From the NCBI RefSeq assembly GCF_004359215.1, contig NC_090624.1, positions 2,265,704 to 2,329,703 of the forward strand: a stretch of DNA of 64,000 nt, given 5' to 3'. Made by a program: the position numbers and the translations under genes. Shown one piece after another: positions 30,660 through 41,757 of this stretch (its first letter is position 1; each line of letters begins with the position of its first letter). The notes beneath the pieces are model-generated. The model saw only the letters and a program-made list of their open reading frames with translations, ran no database searches and had not been told where the DNA came from. Source of the DNA: Bremia lactucae (Eukaryota; Oomycota; Peronosporomycetes; Peronosporales; Peronosporaceae).

Positions 30660-30906
30660 TCAGGCTTTGGCAGATGCCCTAGAACGTTCCGGTGTAATCC
30701 AGAATCGGAAGAAGCCTCGCACTGATGGTACTGATGAGACGCCCAACATAAAACATAGGATGCGTACGCATACTCCGAGGCAGCTCGATCGTGTATGCAT
30801 TACCTTGGCGATGTAATAGACGAAACGGGCCGATGAGCAGTAATTTATTACTGAATACATTCGTCACTACGTGCTTTAGTAGGTTTACCGTAGACAGTAG
30901 GATCAA
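30660..30906 (-). pseudogene. LTR-C integrase C-terminal domain
   Basis: NKLLLIGPFRLLHRQGNAYTIELPRSMRTHPMFYVGRL: a well-preserved GPF/Y module of chromovirus-type integrases, including GPF. Downstream on this strand (30560-30344) the frame continues with NNGCHPNHEFIRVRQIRRN and similar linker sequence before homology fades at about 30250. Confidence 0.85.
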
Positions 30907-31169
30907 GTCATTAATACTAAATGAAAGTATGTTTGCTCTTTCATTTTGTCAGAGTTCCGTTTCTGTCGGTCCACCGCATCAGCGATGAGATCCTAAACGA
31001 AACGGACCACTGCTTCCCTAGCCAGTAGGAAATCACCTGCTGACTCGGTTTTATATATATATTCAGTGCGACCGGCTCGCACTGCGGAAATATCAATTTC
31101 TTCAATATTGAGGGTATTATCGCTCTCATTGATAATATTGTTTTTCGATGCTGTCTTTCAGCATAGTTG

Positions 31170-31810
31170 TCTACTTCAATGTTAGTTGACTCAACATTGG
31201 TATGCGTTGACCTTTAGGGCTAATGCGTGATAAGCAACAGCTAAAAGGTTCTTTGCTCGAACGAGTCCAACCCCAATAAATAAGAATTACTCTCAAATAG
31301 GGTAGGTATATGTGAGTGGCGTGAGCCATTCGCGAAAAACGGTGTATGCTTTGTAGAAGCATGCACTGAATTGTTGATAAAAAATTTTACCACCGGTAAG
31401 AGCTCGCTCTATCTCGTAAAAGAGTGGACGTGTCCTCGAAGTATCTCTCCGAGAATACGGTCTGCACGCTCCGTCTGACAATATATTTCAGAATGATCAG
31501 AAGTTGACATTTTCAACTGTGCTCCAATCGATTTGAACAATGTTTGCCAAATTCTGCCGTGAATCTAGGGTCTCGATCTAAGACCTGTTTGCGGGGTAAC
31601 CCATGGAGTCGAAATTCGTGTCAATAAAGACACGAGCACAGCCTTTGGCTGTGCTCGACTCCTGTACTGCAGCAAGATGTACAATTTTGCTGAAATGATC
31701 AACAGAAACAAGAATGCCATTGTTCTTATGTTCGTCGTCGGGGATTCGAAGACGAAGTCCATGGATATAGACGGCTGCCATTTTGCCGGAACAGGCAGAG
31801 GTTGTAACAA
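31170..31810 (-). pseudogene. LTR-C integrase core
   Basis: PLPVPAKWQPSISMDFVF then, after a frameshift, DDEHKNNGILVSVDHFSKIVHLAAV and GCARVFIDTNFDSMG, then the SDRDPRFTA block in another frame near 31590-31560. The first Asp (MDF) and second Asp (SDRDPRF) of the DDE triad are identifiable; the Glu region is degraded. Confidence 0.75.
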
Positions 31811-32351
31811 AGCAAGGGTTGAATCACTGGGCTTTACCCAATGACAAACTTTGCAAGCACGTATGTAGTTGCGGACCTCTAATAGGGTTCTTAGATTACC
31901 TTAGAAATCTATCCCAACAATTCTTAGGGATTGACGAAATTGTATCGGTCCTCAACAGATCGATATACTACACGCAATGGTTTATTGTATTATACAGCTA
32001 TTTCTGGCGACACCTCATGTCGTGTCGTCATTCTTACCCCTAATAATTTGCGACTACGCATCATGTATGAGTACCACGATACATCATCGTGGACGTGAAA
32101 ATACCTATTACACGATAAGTCGCGACTGCTACTGTCCACGCTAGTATGTTTTCTTTCTTCTTGATAGGCTCCTTTAACGTCGCCAAGAAATGTTGACGAC
32201 GGAACACCTATTGTTGCAACAGTGGCCTTATGCTCACTGTTGATTTGCGCAGCCGGCTTAAAATCGGGCCGGCGCAAAAGGGCATCAGCGACGACGTTAA
32301 GTCGTCCTGGTTATACTCCACGGCGAAGTTATTCTCCGCGAAAAAGTGCAA

Positions 32352-32627
32352 TCATCTCACCAGTCTTTGCGATATGTGACGACTGTTTACGGCCGTGAGT
32401 GAAGACGCAAGGTTCGTATATACAATGAACGGTCTATCTCTTAAGAGATAGACCCTAAACTTAGCCGGTGCATATTTCATGGCAAGGATTTCCTTGTCTT
32501 GCACCGGATAGTTGCGTTCAGCTGGTTGATGCTGGCGCGATTGATAACAGACGACGCGCTGTGTGCCGTCTGTGTCATATTGCATATTCGCACAGCCGCT
32601 TGCAAAATCGCTTGCGTCACATACCAC
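32352..32627 (-). pseudogene. LTR-C RNase H
   Basis: VCDASDFASGCANMQYD, then VQDKEILAMKYA and FRVYLLRDRPFIVYTN. The first Asp and the Glu of the active site are present. The Asp usually found in the (V/I)YTDH block is Asn here (VYTN), again a G-to-A change on the coding strand. Confidence 0.8.
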
Positions 32628-32636
32628 ATGAACAGG

Positions 32637-33300
32637 TCAGTCTTGGTCAGCAATCGCCAGGATTGGCAATTGCATCAAGCTTTGCTTAATACCCTCGAAG
32701 AAGGACCGCTGACAATTAGCGTTCCATGACCACTTTACATTATTATTCAACAAAGAAGAAAGACGTACTGTCATTTCGATATAATTGCGTGAGTACTTGT
32801 GCAAGTACGCCGCCAAACTAAAGAACTTTCTAAGTCCGTCTTCATCGACTGACACAGGCCAATTGGTGATCGCTTTGATCTTTTGTGGTACTAGGCGTAC
32901 ACCGTGGTGCTGGTATTTCGCTTGCAGCGAATTTAAACTTTTTGCGATTTGCATACACTTGTGCGTATGCACAAGTGTATGCACCCTTCAGAAGTGGGTA
33001 CGATATACTTTAACATTCGACTTTCCGTTCATGGCTCTGCTATGAACAAAGACGTTATCAAAATAGCATCGTGCAAATTCCCGCACCGATCTCAACAGAT
33101 TGGTTACACATATGTTAAATGTCGCAATGGCATTACTAAAAAGTTCATGCGGCATGACTAGCCACTCCCATAGCATACCGCTTGGGGTGGTTACTGCTGT
33201 GAAAGGAATATCTTGTGCACGCATAAGGATCTAATGATTCCATCCATCAGATCCATTCACGAAAAGATAGTACTCTTTGACAAACCTTCAATAATTTAGT
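32637..33300 (-). pseudogene. LTR-C reverse transcriptase (YFDD to YFDN)
   Basis: The frame 33224-32988 contains PFTAVTTPSGMLWEWLVMP, ATFNICVTNLLR and CYFDNVFVHSR: the catalytic YFDD box is YFDN. After a frameshift, 32984-32637 carries the thumb/connection (QHHGVRLVPQKIKAITNWPV, DEDGLRKFFSLAAYLHKYSRNY). Upstream fingers motifs lie in broken frames between 33300 and 33560. Confidence 0.85.
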
Positions 33301-34359
33301 CTGTTCGTGGTATTATCGGCGTTTGAGCCGGTACAGTTGCAGCGTTCAGTTTATTGAATGCATGCACTATCCGCCATCCTCCTGTTGTTTTACGCACACA
33401 TAAGGTAGGAGAGCTATATGGGGAAGTTTATTCCCTCATATGACCGCTGCTAAGCATTCGGCAAAGAATTTGACGACCCCTAATACTTGTTCGCGACGCA
33501 ATGGCCATTGCTTCATGACACAGTATTTTGAACCAGGGAAGAGGTCAATTCGTGTCGTGCGCCTTTATCCTTGAGCAACTTGAGCAACTCACGTTACTGA
33601 TTCAGGAAGACACCCTTAAATTCGATTAAACCCTTTTATAAAGGGTTTGTCTTCAAAGACTCCCAGGATCGGACGTAAAACGCTCAATCCAAGTCTTCTC
33701 ATCGAGGGCACTTTCGTCCATCGATGAGCTGCTGAGAACCTATTCGTTCTCAGGTAATACTATTGCCGACCGAGTATCGGCCACGTAGTTGTCATCTGTG
33801 ACAAGTATGCAGATCTGCTTGACTTTGCCACTACGCAGATCACGCAAGAACCCTTTCGGCCTCTCACGTTGGCAATTGAGTTATTTCCGAATTAAACTTC
33901 GGAGGCGCTATTTGATCAAGTGTATAAGCGCATATACTTGATCCATTGTTTACGAAGACATTTATTGTCTCAGTTTCCTTTTTAAAACTTTTTTACAAAG
34001 GTACCTGGGATCCTTTGACGACATGTTTCCGGAAAATTATTTCCACGAAAATTATTTGGGAGTTTCCTCCCCAACTATCTCGAGCTGTGGTTGCGCTACC
34101 ACAACGAGATCCTCTACGATCGACTCTCCATTCGGTCTAGGACTTTCGCACTGCCTCTTATTGACAAGCGTTCAAATAGTTTTGGATGTTAATTTTCAAG
34201 CAAGCATCCTCTTTCGTACCATCAACTGTTCGAGTGGTCGAACTTCGATGCTGCCTGTGCTTGGGCACATCCGTCGGTAGTTATGTCAACATCACAATGG
34301 TGGACCTTCGACGCTGCCTGTGTTTGTGCACAGCCGTCGGGATCTTACTCCACAATGTG

Positions 34360-34860
34360 TTAAGTATTCACAATGAGGTCTTGTTCAGTCATGCTAACGA
34401 CCGACCCACAAATGAGGCCATCGCACTCACTCGTGAGACATCCACTTGCTTGTGGACGCTCCAAGACGTTAATCAGCTGGCTATCTGATGAACAAGAGAC
34501 AGATATCGTCACGGCTTCATGCTGCCAATTTACACATGGCTCGTACTTTCTGAGCCATGGTAATTTAAGGATGACATCATATTTGTCATCCAAATCTTGT
34601 ACGATGAAATCATCATCGTACTTCTTACCCTTTAACGTGTATTAGATACCAAGTACACGTTTCTTGACCGTTACAGACACGCCTATTGCAAGGCGCACTG
34701 TCATCCTCGTTAGAGGGATATCGCGCTCAATGAACTTGAGGCTGCGATCTTCTAGCGATTGGCGTCTATTGAAATAATTCGACGCTCCACAATCGACTAG
34801 GGACTTTAGTGACAAATATTTTGCCACTATGATTTTCCTTGGTGATGAGGTTAACCTCAT
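34360..34860 (-). pseudogene. LTR-C aspartic protease
   Basis: LKSLVDCGASNYFNRR holds the active-site Asp with Cys in place of Ser (DCGA, seen in several gypsy lineages). Then DDKYDVILKLPWLRKYEPCVNW forms the second motif. The two halves are in different frames (break near 34640). Confidence 0.75.
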
Positions 34861-35049
34861 TTCCCGAGGAAGTTACACACAATTTTTGTGTGTGAGGACA
34901 ACTTTCGTTAAAACTGACCCCTACCGCTTTTTGACGATGCGCCTCGCCGTTGCGATTTCGCTATGGCGTCGGATCAGCGTCTTCCGCTGTTCCTAGCGAG
35001 AGGTCGGTCTTTTTTCTTTAGGTGTGTTTAGGCACTGGCTGGGGGCACT

Positions 35050-35091
35050 ACATTCATAGGCGTAGTGGCCCGTCTTTTGACAACGATTACA
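35050..35091 (-). other. LTR-C gag zinc knuckle (CCHC, intact)
   Basis: The minus strand encodes CNRCQKTGHYAYEC, a perfect CX2CX4HX4C nucleic-acid-binding knuckle, in the expected place between capsid and protease. The surrounding frame is broken. Confidence 0.75.
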
Positions 35092-35457
35092 TTTTCGTGA
35101 CCGTTTGTAACTTGAAGAGCGAGGTCTCTCGCTCTCTACATACGAGAGATCCATGGGTTTTGGACCTCCAACTTCTTGTCGCTTCGGTGGACGATAAGCA
35201 CCAGAGTGGACAAAAGCCTGTTTCAGGCTGAAGTCCTCCTGTTCCGCTATAGAGATCGCTTGGTCGAGCGACTCTAATTCTAGCCGATTAGGTGGGCCTT
35301 AACAGGCCCGTCTGCAAGACCTTCAATAAATTAATTTACCTGTGTTTGTTCACCAATTGGATGACTAAGGATACAACTGACTAGGTTTCGTGTGTGTTGG
35401 GCATAAGCGTAAATGTCAAGCTTGCCCTGCTATAAACACAGGAGCTTGGCTCAAGCC

Positions 35458-35844
35458 CTAAATTCGGCACGTAGTGGCTCGAATGTTTGTCTGAGCCGGG
35501 TCTTTAAACCTTATGCAAATTAAGACTAATGGGTCGTGAAGCTTGAGCCCCAAGGCCCAAGATTTGGCACGTCCGGCTAAGTTGGACATGCCAAATTTCA
35601 CTTTTGTCGCATCATCACTGATACGACGAGCTTCTATGGCGTCGTCTAATTCGTCGAACCATCTATAGAGGGAGTCGCCCTCGACTGCTTTAAGCTTAGA
35701 GGTTTCGATCTCTAAGCTTTCGAGTCGACGCGAGAGCGTCGGCCCATTAGCAGCATTTACATGCTGCTGTTTCAACATTTTCAATTGTTGAGCACCTTGT
35801 ACTCTCAACACCTCTGTATGTTGAGAGCCTTGCTGCTGAAGCAA
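35458..35844 (-). pseudogene. LTR-C gag capsid region
   Basis: A 128-aa frame: a Gln-rich coiled start (LRVQGAQQLKMLKQQHVNA), then WFDELDDAIEARRISDDATKVKFGMSNLAGRAKSWALGLK, the conserved capsid-like block of this gypsy clade (comparable to ATSHLRGKASEWAY in LTR-A gag). It ends by frameshift. Confidence 0.75.
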
Positions 35845-36125
35845 GGCTACTTTCTTTTGAGCCCCGTCGAGTACGTGTTGAATGAACTAGGCTATGGCCG
35901 CATGCTATTCATCTCTGCCCAGAGTGAACAGCGTAGCGCCAACGGCGGGCCCGCCTACGACCGAACTCATTCGTTCGATCGCTCTCCATTCGATGTCACT
36001 CAAATTAGTAAACCTCTTTCGCGTTGCATGATAACCTTCTCGAGGGGCTGAAAAGATCCCTCCTTCTTCATCCAACATGTCCATGTTAAATGGAACGTGC
36101 GTGGGCCGTTGAACGGACTAAAAAG

Positions 36126-36133
36126 TGCTACCA
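36126..36133 (-). promoter_or_regulatory. LTR-C primer-binding site core
   Basis: The minus strand reads TGGTAGCA two bases after the LTR end, the same iMet-like octamer as in the other gypsy families. Confidence 0.55.
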
Positions 36134-36135
36134 GG

Positions 36136-36639
36136 TGTAACGGGGCACCTTTTACTAGTGCTGGTAAGTCCTTACACTGATTACAGTGCAGGTAGGGTGC
36201 CTCGAAACTTCACGTACACAAGAGTACATAGTAAGATTTTCTAAGTAGCTAAGGGTCTTTAGCTACCAAAGGTAATTTAATGGAGTTAGAATTAGGGAAA
36301 AGTAAAACTGTATAAATATGGTAAGTTTCCTACGTAACGATTTTTTATCTACTACTGAACTAATTATATTAATTTTTAATTAAGTATGGCGCCTCCTTGC
36401 GCCCCGCACACTCGTGTCTTGAAACGATTGGCGGGGTTGATTTAGACTTAAATTAACCAATTAATAGAGCTAATTTCCTATTGCATCAATACTACAAAAT
36501 CTAGTATGATTGGAACTATTTACGTCAAAATTAATGAAGAAAATAATATTGCACTTCTTTATTTTTTATCTCGTCTAGGAAATAATAATTATTTTCCTGT
36601 TATAGGAAATAATACTTATCTAACGGACACCCCGTTACA
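36136..36639 (-). repeat. LTR-C, 5' LTR of minus element
   Basis: A 504-bp LTR; on the minus strand it starts TGTAACGGGGTGTCC and ends GGTGCCCCGTTACA. It matches the solo LTR at 48405-48887 and, in part, 18541-18850. A dyad GTAGCTAA/TTAGCTAC occurs at 36245-36266. The LTR ends only about 225 bp before the start codon of the AAA gene. Confidence 0.85.
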
Positions 36640-36837
36640 ATTTCCACGTGCTAAATGGTGGTGGAATTAGGAAAATTTTGGCTGGGAATTAAAAAGCGGG
36701 CAAGACATTATTGTATTTAAAATTCTATTCGCGTTGCTCTACATCCATTCTATTCTCCTGAATTAGCAAGTCCCTATATTTTTTCCTGATTTCACAAAAT
36801 CGGAAATAGGAGTTAACGACAGATAGCATCTTCGTCG

Positions 36838-36856
36838 ATTGTTTTTTCACAATTCG
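36838..36856 (+). promoter_or_regulatory. Initiator-like element of AAA gene
   Basis: ATTGTTTTTTCACAATTCG, 8 bp before the ATG at 36864, resembles the oomycete initiator (pyrimidines followed by CACAATT). Confidence 0.35.
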
Positions 36857-36863
36857 AAACTTA

Positions 36864-38262
36864 ATGAAGGTGCCCAGTGCTCGGCGCCTTGTGACAGCGC
36901 TATGTGTTCTGTTGCTGGTTGGCAGAGGCGCACGAAAGCTTCGCTTGTTTATCTTGTCAAGACTGACCAGGTCACGTGCTTCTAGCGCACTCAAGACAAT
37001 CCCTACGCCGTCGTGGAGACTATTGAGCGTGTTTCTAAGCGATTTAAAAACTCACAGTCTCGGGAAAGTGCTACTTGCAGGCGACCACTGCGTCGTCCAG
37101 ACCAAAGATACGGCGACAACGTACAAGTACGTACCTATTCATTGATTTATTTTTTGCTTACTCATCGTTTAATAATGGATCGCTTACTTCTGTCAGAGTC
37201 CTCATGCCGCCACAGACCGATCCTACCTACCTTCTCGATGCGTTAGTCCATTCTGGCGTTGAATTCGGGTCCACGGCACCGTCTCGAGTCCGTCAATTTG
37301 CCCCTGTAGCTCTCGTTCTCTTTCCATTTCTCTACTTGGGGCTTACGTACAAAATGCTTAGTCAAATGTTCAGTACGGACAATCACTCCGTCGGCAAAGA
37401 TGGTTGCCAGAACGTTCGACGACCTAAAGCCAGTCCACGGATTTTCTTTCGCGACGTCGCAGGTATTGATGACGCAAGACAAGAATTAGAAGAAATTGTA
37501 GACTTTTTACGTTTCCCGGCTAAGTACGAGGCCATTGGCGCCAAAGTGCCAAAAGGTGTGCTTTTATGTGGACCGTCAGGAACTGGCAAGACGTTGCTTG
37601 CGCGAGCCGTGGCTTCGGAAGCCAAAGTTGCGTTCCTCTTTTGCTCGGCGTCGGATTTTGTCGAAATGCTCGTGGGTCGTGGGGCTGCTCGCGTGCGCGA
37701 TTTGTTTACGCAAGCGTCGCAGTCGTCGCAGTGCATTATTTTTATCGATGAAATCGATGCGTTGGCCAAGTCGCGTGGGGGCGTGAATTCGAATGATGAG
37801 CGAGAACAGACATTGAATCAATTGCTCACCGAGATGGATGGATTTGAAGGCAAAGGTTATGGGATTATTGTCCTTGCGGCCACGAATCGCCCTGAAGTGC
37901 TGGATCCAGCCTTGTGCCGTCCAGGTCGCTTTGATCGTCACGTGTATGTGGGGTATCCGGATGTGCACGGACGAGAAGCCATTTTAAAGGTCCATTGTCG
38001 CCATGTGCGGCTTGATCGTGACGTGGATCTGGCGGTCGTAGCCGCGCGGTGTGGGTTAATGGGTCAGCGCTCGGGGGCACAGCTCGCAAGCCTCGTGAAT
38101 GAAGCGGCGTTATTAGCGGTTCGTCACGGTCATACGAGCATAAAATTGGAACATTTTGAACGAGCAATGACTCGTGCAATGGAGTCACAGACACACAACA
38201 TAGCGGGTCTTTCAATTGATTCGATGATGAAGCCAAAGTCTAGGAGTAGCAAAAAGTCATAG
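36864..38262 (+). CDS. FtsH/YME1-like AAA ATPase lacking the peptidase domain
   Basis: Exons 36864-37126 and 37197-38262 give 442 aa; the 70-bp intron is GTACGT...TGTCAG and joins Tyr-Lys to Val-Leu-Met. A basic, hydrophobic N-terminus ([20 protein letters not shown]) could be a mitochondrial targeting/anchor sequence, and a membrane segment lies at about 122-142 ([16 protein letters not shown]). The AAA module is FtsH-type: DVAGIDDAR (174-182), Walker A GPSGTGKT (213-220; Ser for the usual Pro), pore loop [11 protein letters not shown] (241-251), Walker [10 protein letters not shown] (267-275), and second region of homology [21 protein letters not shown] (316-336). The lid helices follow, and the protein stops at [10 protein letters not shown]. 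The M41 metalloprotease domain with HExxH is wholly absent. It may act as an unfoldase/chaperone (as plant FtsHi proteins lost activity), or be a truncated duplicate. It stands between an LTR-C and an LTR-A copy. Confidence 0.85.
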
Positions 38263-38536
38263 AAACGGAGGATTGTGATTGCATTGGTTCATTAGTTTGG
38301 GAAGCTTAAGTCATGACTACAAAATGCTCAATTCAACACGTAAAGAATATTGAAAAATTGTTGTGTTCGACGCTAGTGCTAGTAGTAGCAGCAGCTATGA
38401 TAGTGGCTTTCTTGGACGGGCCTTTTTTATCGCTTCTTGGTAATTAAGTCTCGATTCTGTTTATGTAAGGAAACTCGCGGTTTAAATAGGTGTTTCAAAA
38501 GAGACTTATCAAATTAATTATTATATGTGTCAGATA

Positions 38537-39063
38537 TGTAACGAACGGATAAAGTTGCCCTAATGTTACACAGTCCCCATTAAGTAAACTTGATCTGATA
38601 AGGGGATACTTCAATTGCTTAAATAAAGTACCACTCGGGTGTGGTTCACATTTGTGACCAATTCTTGTGTATGTGATGCACATAGGTGCATTCACATTAG
38701 AAAGGATGACGCCTAGCGTCATCCGTTACGCGAGGTATCTAGAAAGATACGCTCGCAATACATAGTAATGTTATCTATAGAGATGGCATTTTGATTGGAT
38801 AAAATAGGTATTTATATTTAATGCGATTAAATATAAATCAGTCTGAAAACTACAATCTACTTAGTAAGTGTGCACGAAGAGCCGGATTGCTGCTCCCGTG
38901 ACGACACTTTACTGAAGTACTTAGTGCGTTAGGTGTGAGGTCGCTAAGGCGCCCACCACAACTACCTTAATGCACGCAAGAGAGGCTGGTTTAACCGCTT
39001 CCTCGCTGTGCTTTGGTGTGTTTTCAAGTAGAGAGTGGCCGCATTACGACGTGCCCGCTTACA
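38537..39063 (+). repeat. LTR-A copy 3
   Basis: TGTAACGAACGG... to ...GTGCCCGCTTACA, 527 bp, aligned over its length with 19075-19604. Unlike the 27 kb copy it lacks the 25-bp tandem duplication. It starts 274 bp after the AAA gene stop. Confidence 0.88.
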
Positions 39064-39380
39064 CTTCGTAGCATTTGAAATCCTTCCCACGACCCGCATC
39101 TCTGCGTGTGTACGTAAGGATAAACCTCAACATTGATTGGGCTCATTACCCCACCTCTCCGAACATCATCGGGAGGCGGCAGGGCATATAGCGCAGGGAC
39201 TTGGCGAACAAGCCACTAGCCAGGAGCCTTGAGCGGGCTCCTGGGTAGTCCTCCTGAGCAACATGTTGCTTAGTTGAAGCAGTTTGAGGCATTCGTGCTC
39301 GGACAGCGGAGAGCCGCGTCCGAGGCACAGAGCCATGCTGCGGCGGAGTCCGTCACTCAGACTCAGAATTAGCTGAGACA
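39064..39380 (+). pseudogene. Truncated LTR-A gag start
   Basis: Follows the LTR at 38537-39063 and matches 19605-19925 (GAACATCATCGGGAGG, AGAGCCGCGTC(T/C)GAGGCACAGAGCC, GAGCTGAGACATGA). Homology stops abruptly at about 39380 inside gag, where unrelated sequence begins. Confidence 0.8.
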
Positions 39381-39616
39381 TGAATCCCTAAGTTTACCAA
39401 AGCATACATTGAACAGGTTCTAGATGCGAAGGGTGGTGGGAACTGTGGTACCGAAACGTCGCTATAGTTTTTGGGAGATCAGAAGATGAATGGCAAAGTG
39501 TTCAGAAGGACCTCAAAGCTGAAATTATGGAGAACGAACAACTTTATGAAGGAATTGCCGGAGCTGACGACGAATGTGAAGTCGAAAGAATGTTAAATTC
39601 GGTTGGGTCTTATAAT

Positions 39617-39702
39617 TTACTAGAGTAATTGACTATCGCCTTAGGTACACAAAGTGTACTTAACGGGGATTGTGTAACATAGGGTAACTTTAATCCGTTA
39701 CA
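39617..39702 (-). repeat. Inverted fragment of LTR-A 5' end
   Basis: The minus strand from 39702 reads TGTAACGGATTAAAGTTACC..., matching the first 85 bp of LTR-A (through GTACACTTTGTGTACC and CAATTAC). It ends exactly at the LTR terminus on one side. It lies 0.24 kb from the broken gag and in opposite orientation. Confidence 0.75.
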
Positions 39703-40004
39703 CCACCTCGTTATAATAACGAACTTAAATTTAGCAAATTTGTCAAAGAGGAACGATGGATAGCGTGCAACTTTACGCGCCGCTCTAGTCCTCTTAGTCA
39801 CTCTAGCAACCTATGTGCACTCACACGGCGCGAGCCATGCCACCTAAGAGGGGCAAAGATGATGGGTAGTCTGCAAAGACTCCCTCACAACCACGCTCGA
39901 AGCGTACGCGCTGCGTTAACACACCACCGTCGCTCAGTGCCACAGTTACAACGCCGACAGCTACCGTGACGTCACTGAAACCAAGGTTTCTAGTTTGCTG
40001 GCCG

Positions 40005-40092
40005 AGGTCGCTTAGGCGCCCACCAACTACCTCACTATGCTCACAAGGTGAGTGCTAGTATGCGTGGCAGCTTTAAGGAGCGCCCGCCTACA
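40005..40092 (+). repeat. Diverged LTR-A-like 3' LTR end
   Basis: GGCCGAGGTCGCTTAGGCGCCCACCA...CTACC and the terminal GCGCCCGCCTACA match the end of LTR-A (GGTCGCTAAGGCGCCCACCA; GTGCCCGCTTACA). The upstream limit is unclear (perhaps 39740). No TGGTAGCA follows, so the PBS is gone. Confidence 0.5.
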
Positions 40093-41457
40093 CATGTTTC
40101 TAATATCTTGGGTCCACACTACTTAGAGTATTACATACGGGTACGGGACCTGTGGACTTTGCCGTTAAATTCGTACTTTCAGGCCGAATATCTTTCCGGA
40201 TCTGTATTGTCAAATTAACAATAACACTTGTCATCATCGACATTTTCGCCCATACTCTCATGCGACAATTAACGGGTCTTTGAGGTAACTCGCCGGCAAG
40301 CACAAGTTGCCCGGCCTTAAGTGGATGCGGAGAATAATACTCACGAAAAGTGGCATCCATATCATGAGTCGTTGCGAGAGATGTGTTGGACTGAGATGCC
40401 GTCATTTTTTATAAAGTGTGGTCTGCACAGCTTTAGGCTTGAAAAGTGCGTGTTTTCATTAAAGTTGCTCCATGAAGCAGACCTAATACTCTCTATGGCA
40501 CGTTCTCGCCACAATCATAGCTCTCAATGCTATTTTGTCACTTGCTGACACTGTTCAGTTCAGTGTTACAATGACCTTTTAAGGCACAAATTTTGATGCC
40601 ACAAGTGTTGTTGCGATGAGATACACTGCCAAGTGCAATTGGCTCTTTATTCGACTATTATGAGTAAAGTGATGTAGTTTCCGGCCTTGCGATCTGTGTG
40701 CTCTTCAAGCATGATAATTCGGTGTCCTCTTACCAAGGTGCAGGTTGCACTTGAAAGGAAAGACCATGCCAGACCCGCGCGCATTTCCTTCTTCAAATGA
40801 AAACCTTAACATTTTAGCCAGCCAGCCATTGAGAATAACTCACTACGAGCGTATGTAAACAAACGTTCGTGCGAGCGCTGATAGCTCGCTGTATCCCTTA
40901 AGAGATAAATGAATGTGAACGAGATTAGACTTATTTCGGTGGCATGAAAGACACATTGATGTCCTCCTGGAGATGCTTTCGTTTAAAGCACCTTATATGA
41001 TCCTGTCGCGTATCGACTCTCGGCCTCAAATAAACTATGCGTAGGCTGTTTGAAGTCTCTTCATTTATCGAGTGATCAACATTATCCAAGTTGCTTCGCA
41101 AAACTACATAATAATATTTCACGGTCTGTTGACTATATTTTGCTAGTTTGTGCTTTGATAACTTAAACCTCGTTACGAACTACAGAGCGACAACAGGATC
41201 GGCAAATTTATTGGAGGCAAAAGTTGAGGGCTTTCTCGTATTCAACAACTGCTACTATTTGAGCATGTTGCTTCGTGTCGCGCCCTGAATAAACAGATAG
41301 CGTATTCGCCGGCGCCTTAGATGAAGCAAATGTTACGTAGAATTTGCTCCCCATGGAGACCTTTCTTTACTGGAGTACTTCACCGTGCTAGCTGCTAAAT
41401 AAGTTGGACGCTCAGAGATTGAGATCTGGACGACTCGCGAATGTCGTGGACGAAGCA
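40093..41457. other. Unassigned interval
   Basis: About 1.4 kb with only short frames (for example 40405-40100 minus, 101 aa, no known domain). There is no LTR or host gene that I can support. It ends at the target site of the copia element. Confidence 0.4.
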
Positions 41458-41462
41458 CAAGC

Positions 41463-41609
41463 TCTTGATTTTGGAGCTTTTGAAGTAAATGGAAAGTTGA
41501 GAGCTGAATGTAATAGCTGTGTGTAATCTAGTCACTTTTGGTGTCTGTTACCTTTCATCTTTCTGCGTAGGTTTCACTTTCACTCGCGTCCTTTCATATG
41601 GTTTCAACA
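41463..41609 (-). repeat. Copia-1 3' LTR
   Basis: On the minus strand TGTTGAAACCATATG... to ...AAAATCAAGA. It matches 46046-46181 (AGAAAGATGAAAGGTAACAGAC, ATTCAGCTCTCAACTTTCCA). The purine tract CACACGGGAAGGAG precedes it on the minus strand (41610-41625). Confidence 0.8.
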
Positions 41610-41757
41610 CTCCTTCCCGTGTGGATATGTGCTTACCCGACGAGCATGACAAGTCTGCATAGCTCGTTGAGTCGTGGCACTAGGAGGGTCTTGGTCAGGA
41701 TGTGCGCACGCATGTTCTTTGACTCGCAATACTGACTCTTCAGCACCTTTTTTCTCT

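Larger units (their letters stand above)
30250..36639 (-). mobile_element. LTR-C Ty3/gypsy chromovirus-like element (minus, 3' end lost)
   Basis: On the minus strand: LTR 36639-36136, PBS 36133-36126, gag 35844-35458, intact zinc knuckle 35091-35050, protease 34860-34360, RT about 33300-32637, RNase H 32627-32352, integrase about 32000-31170, and C-terminal domain 30906-30660. No 3' LTR-C is found below 30.2 kb, so the element is truncated, probably by the LTR-D rearrangement. Frameshifts and catalytic substitutions make it inactive. Confidence 0.8.

Noticed and set aside
37383..38236. Long minus-strand frames across the AAA ATPase gene
   Set aside because: Antisense shadows; the plus frame carries all AAA motifs.
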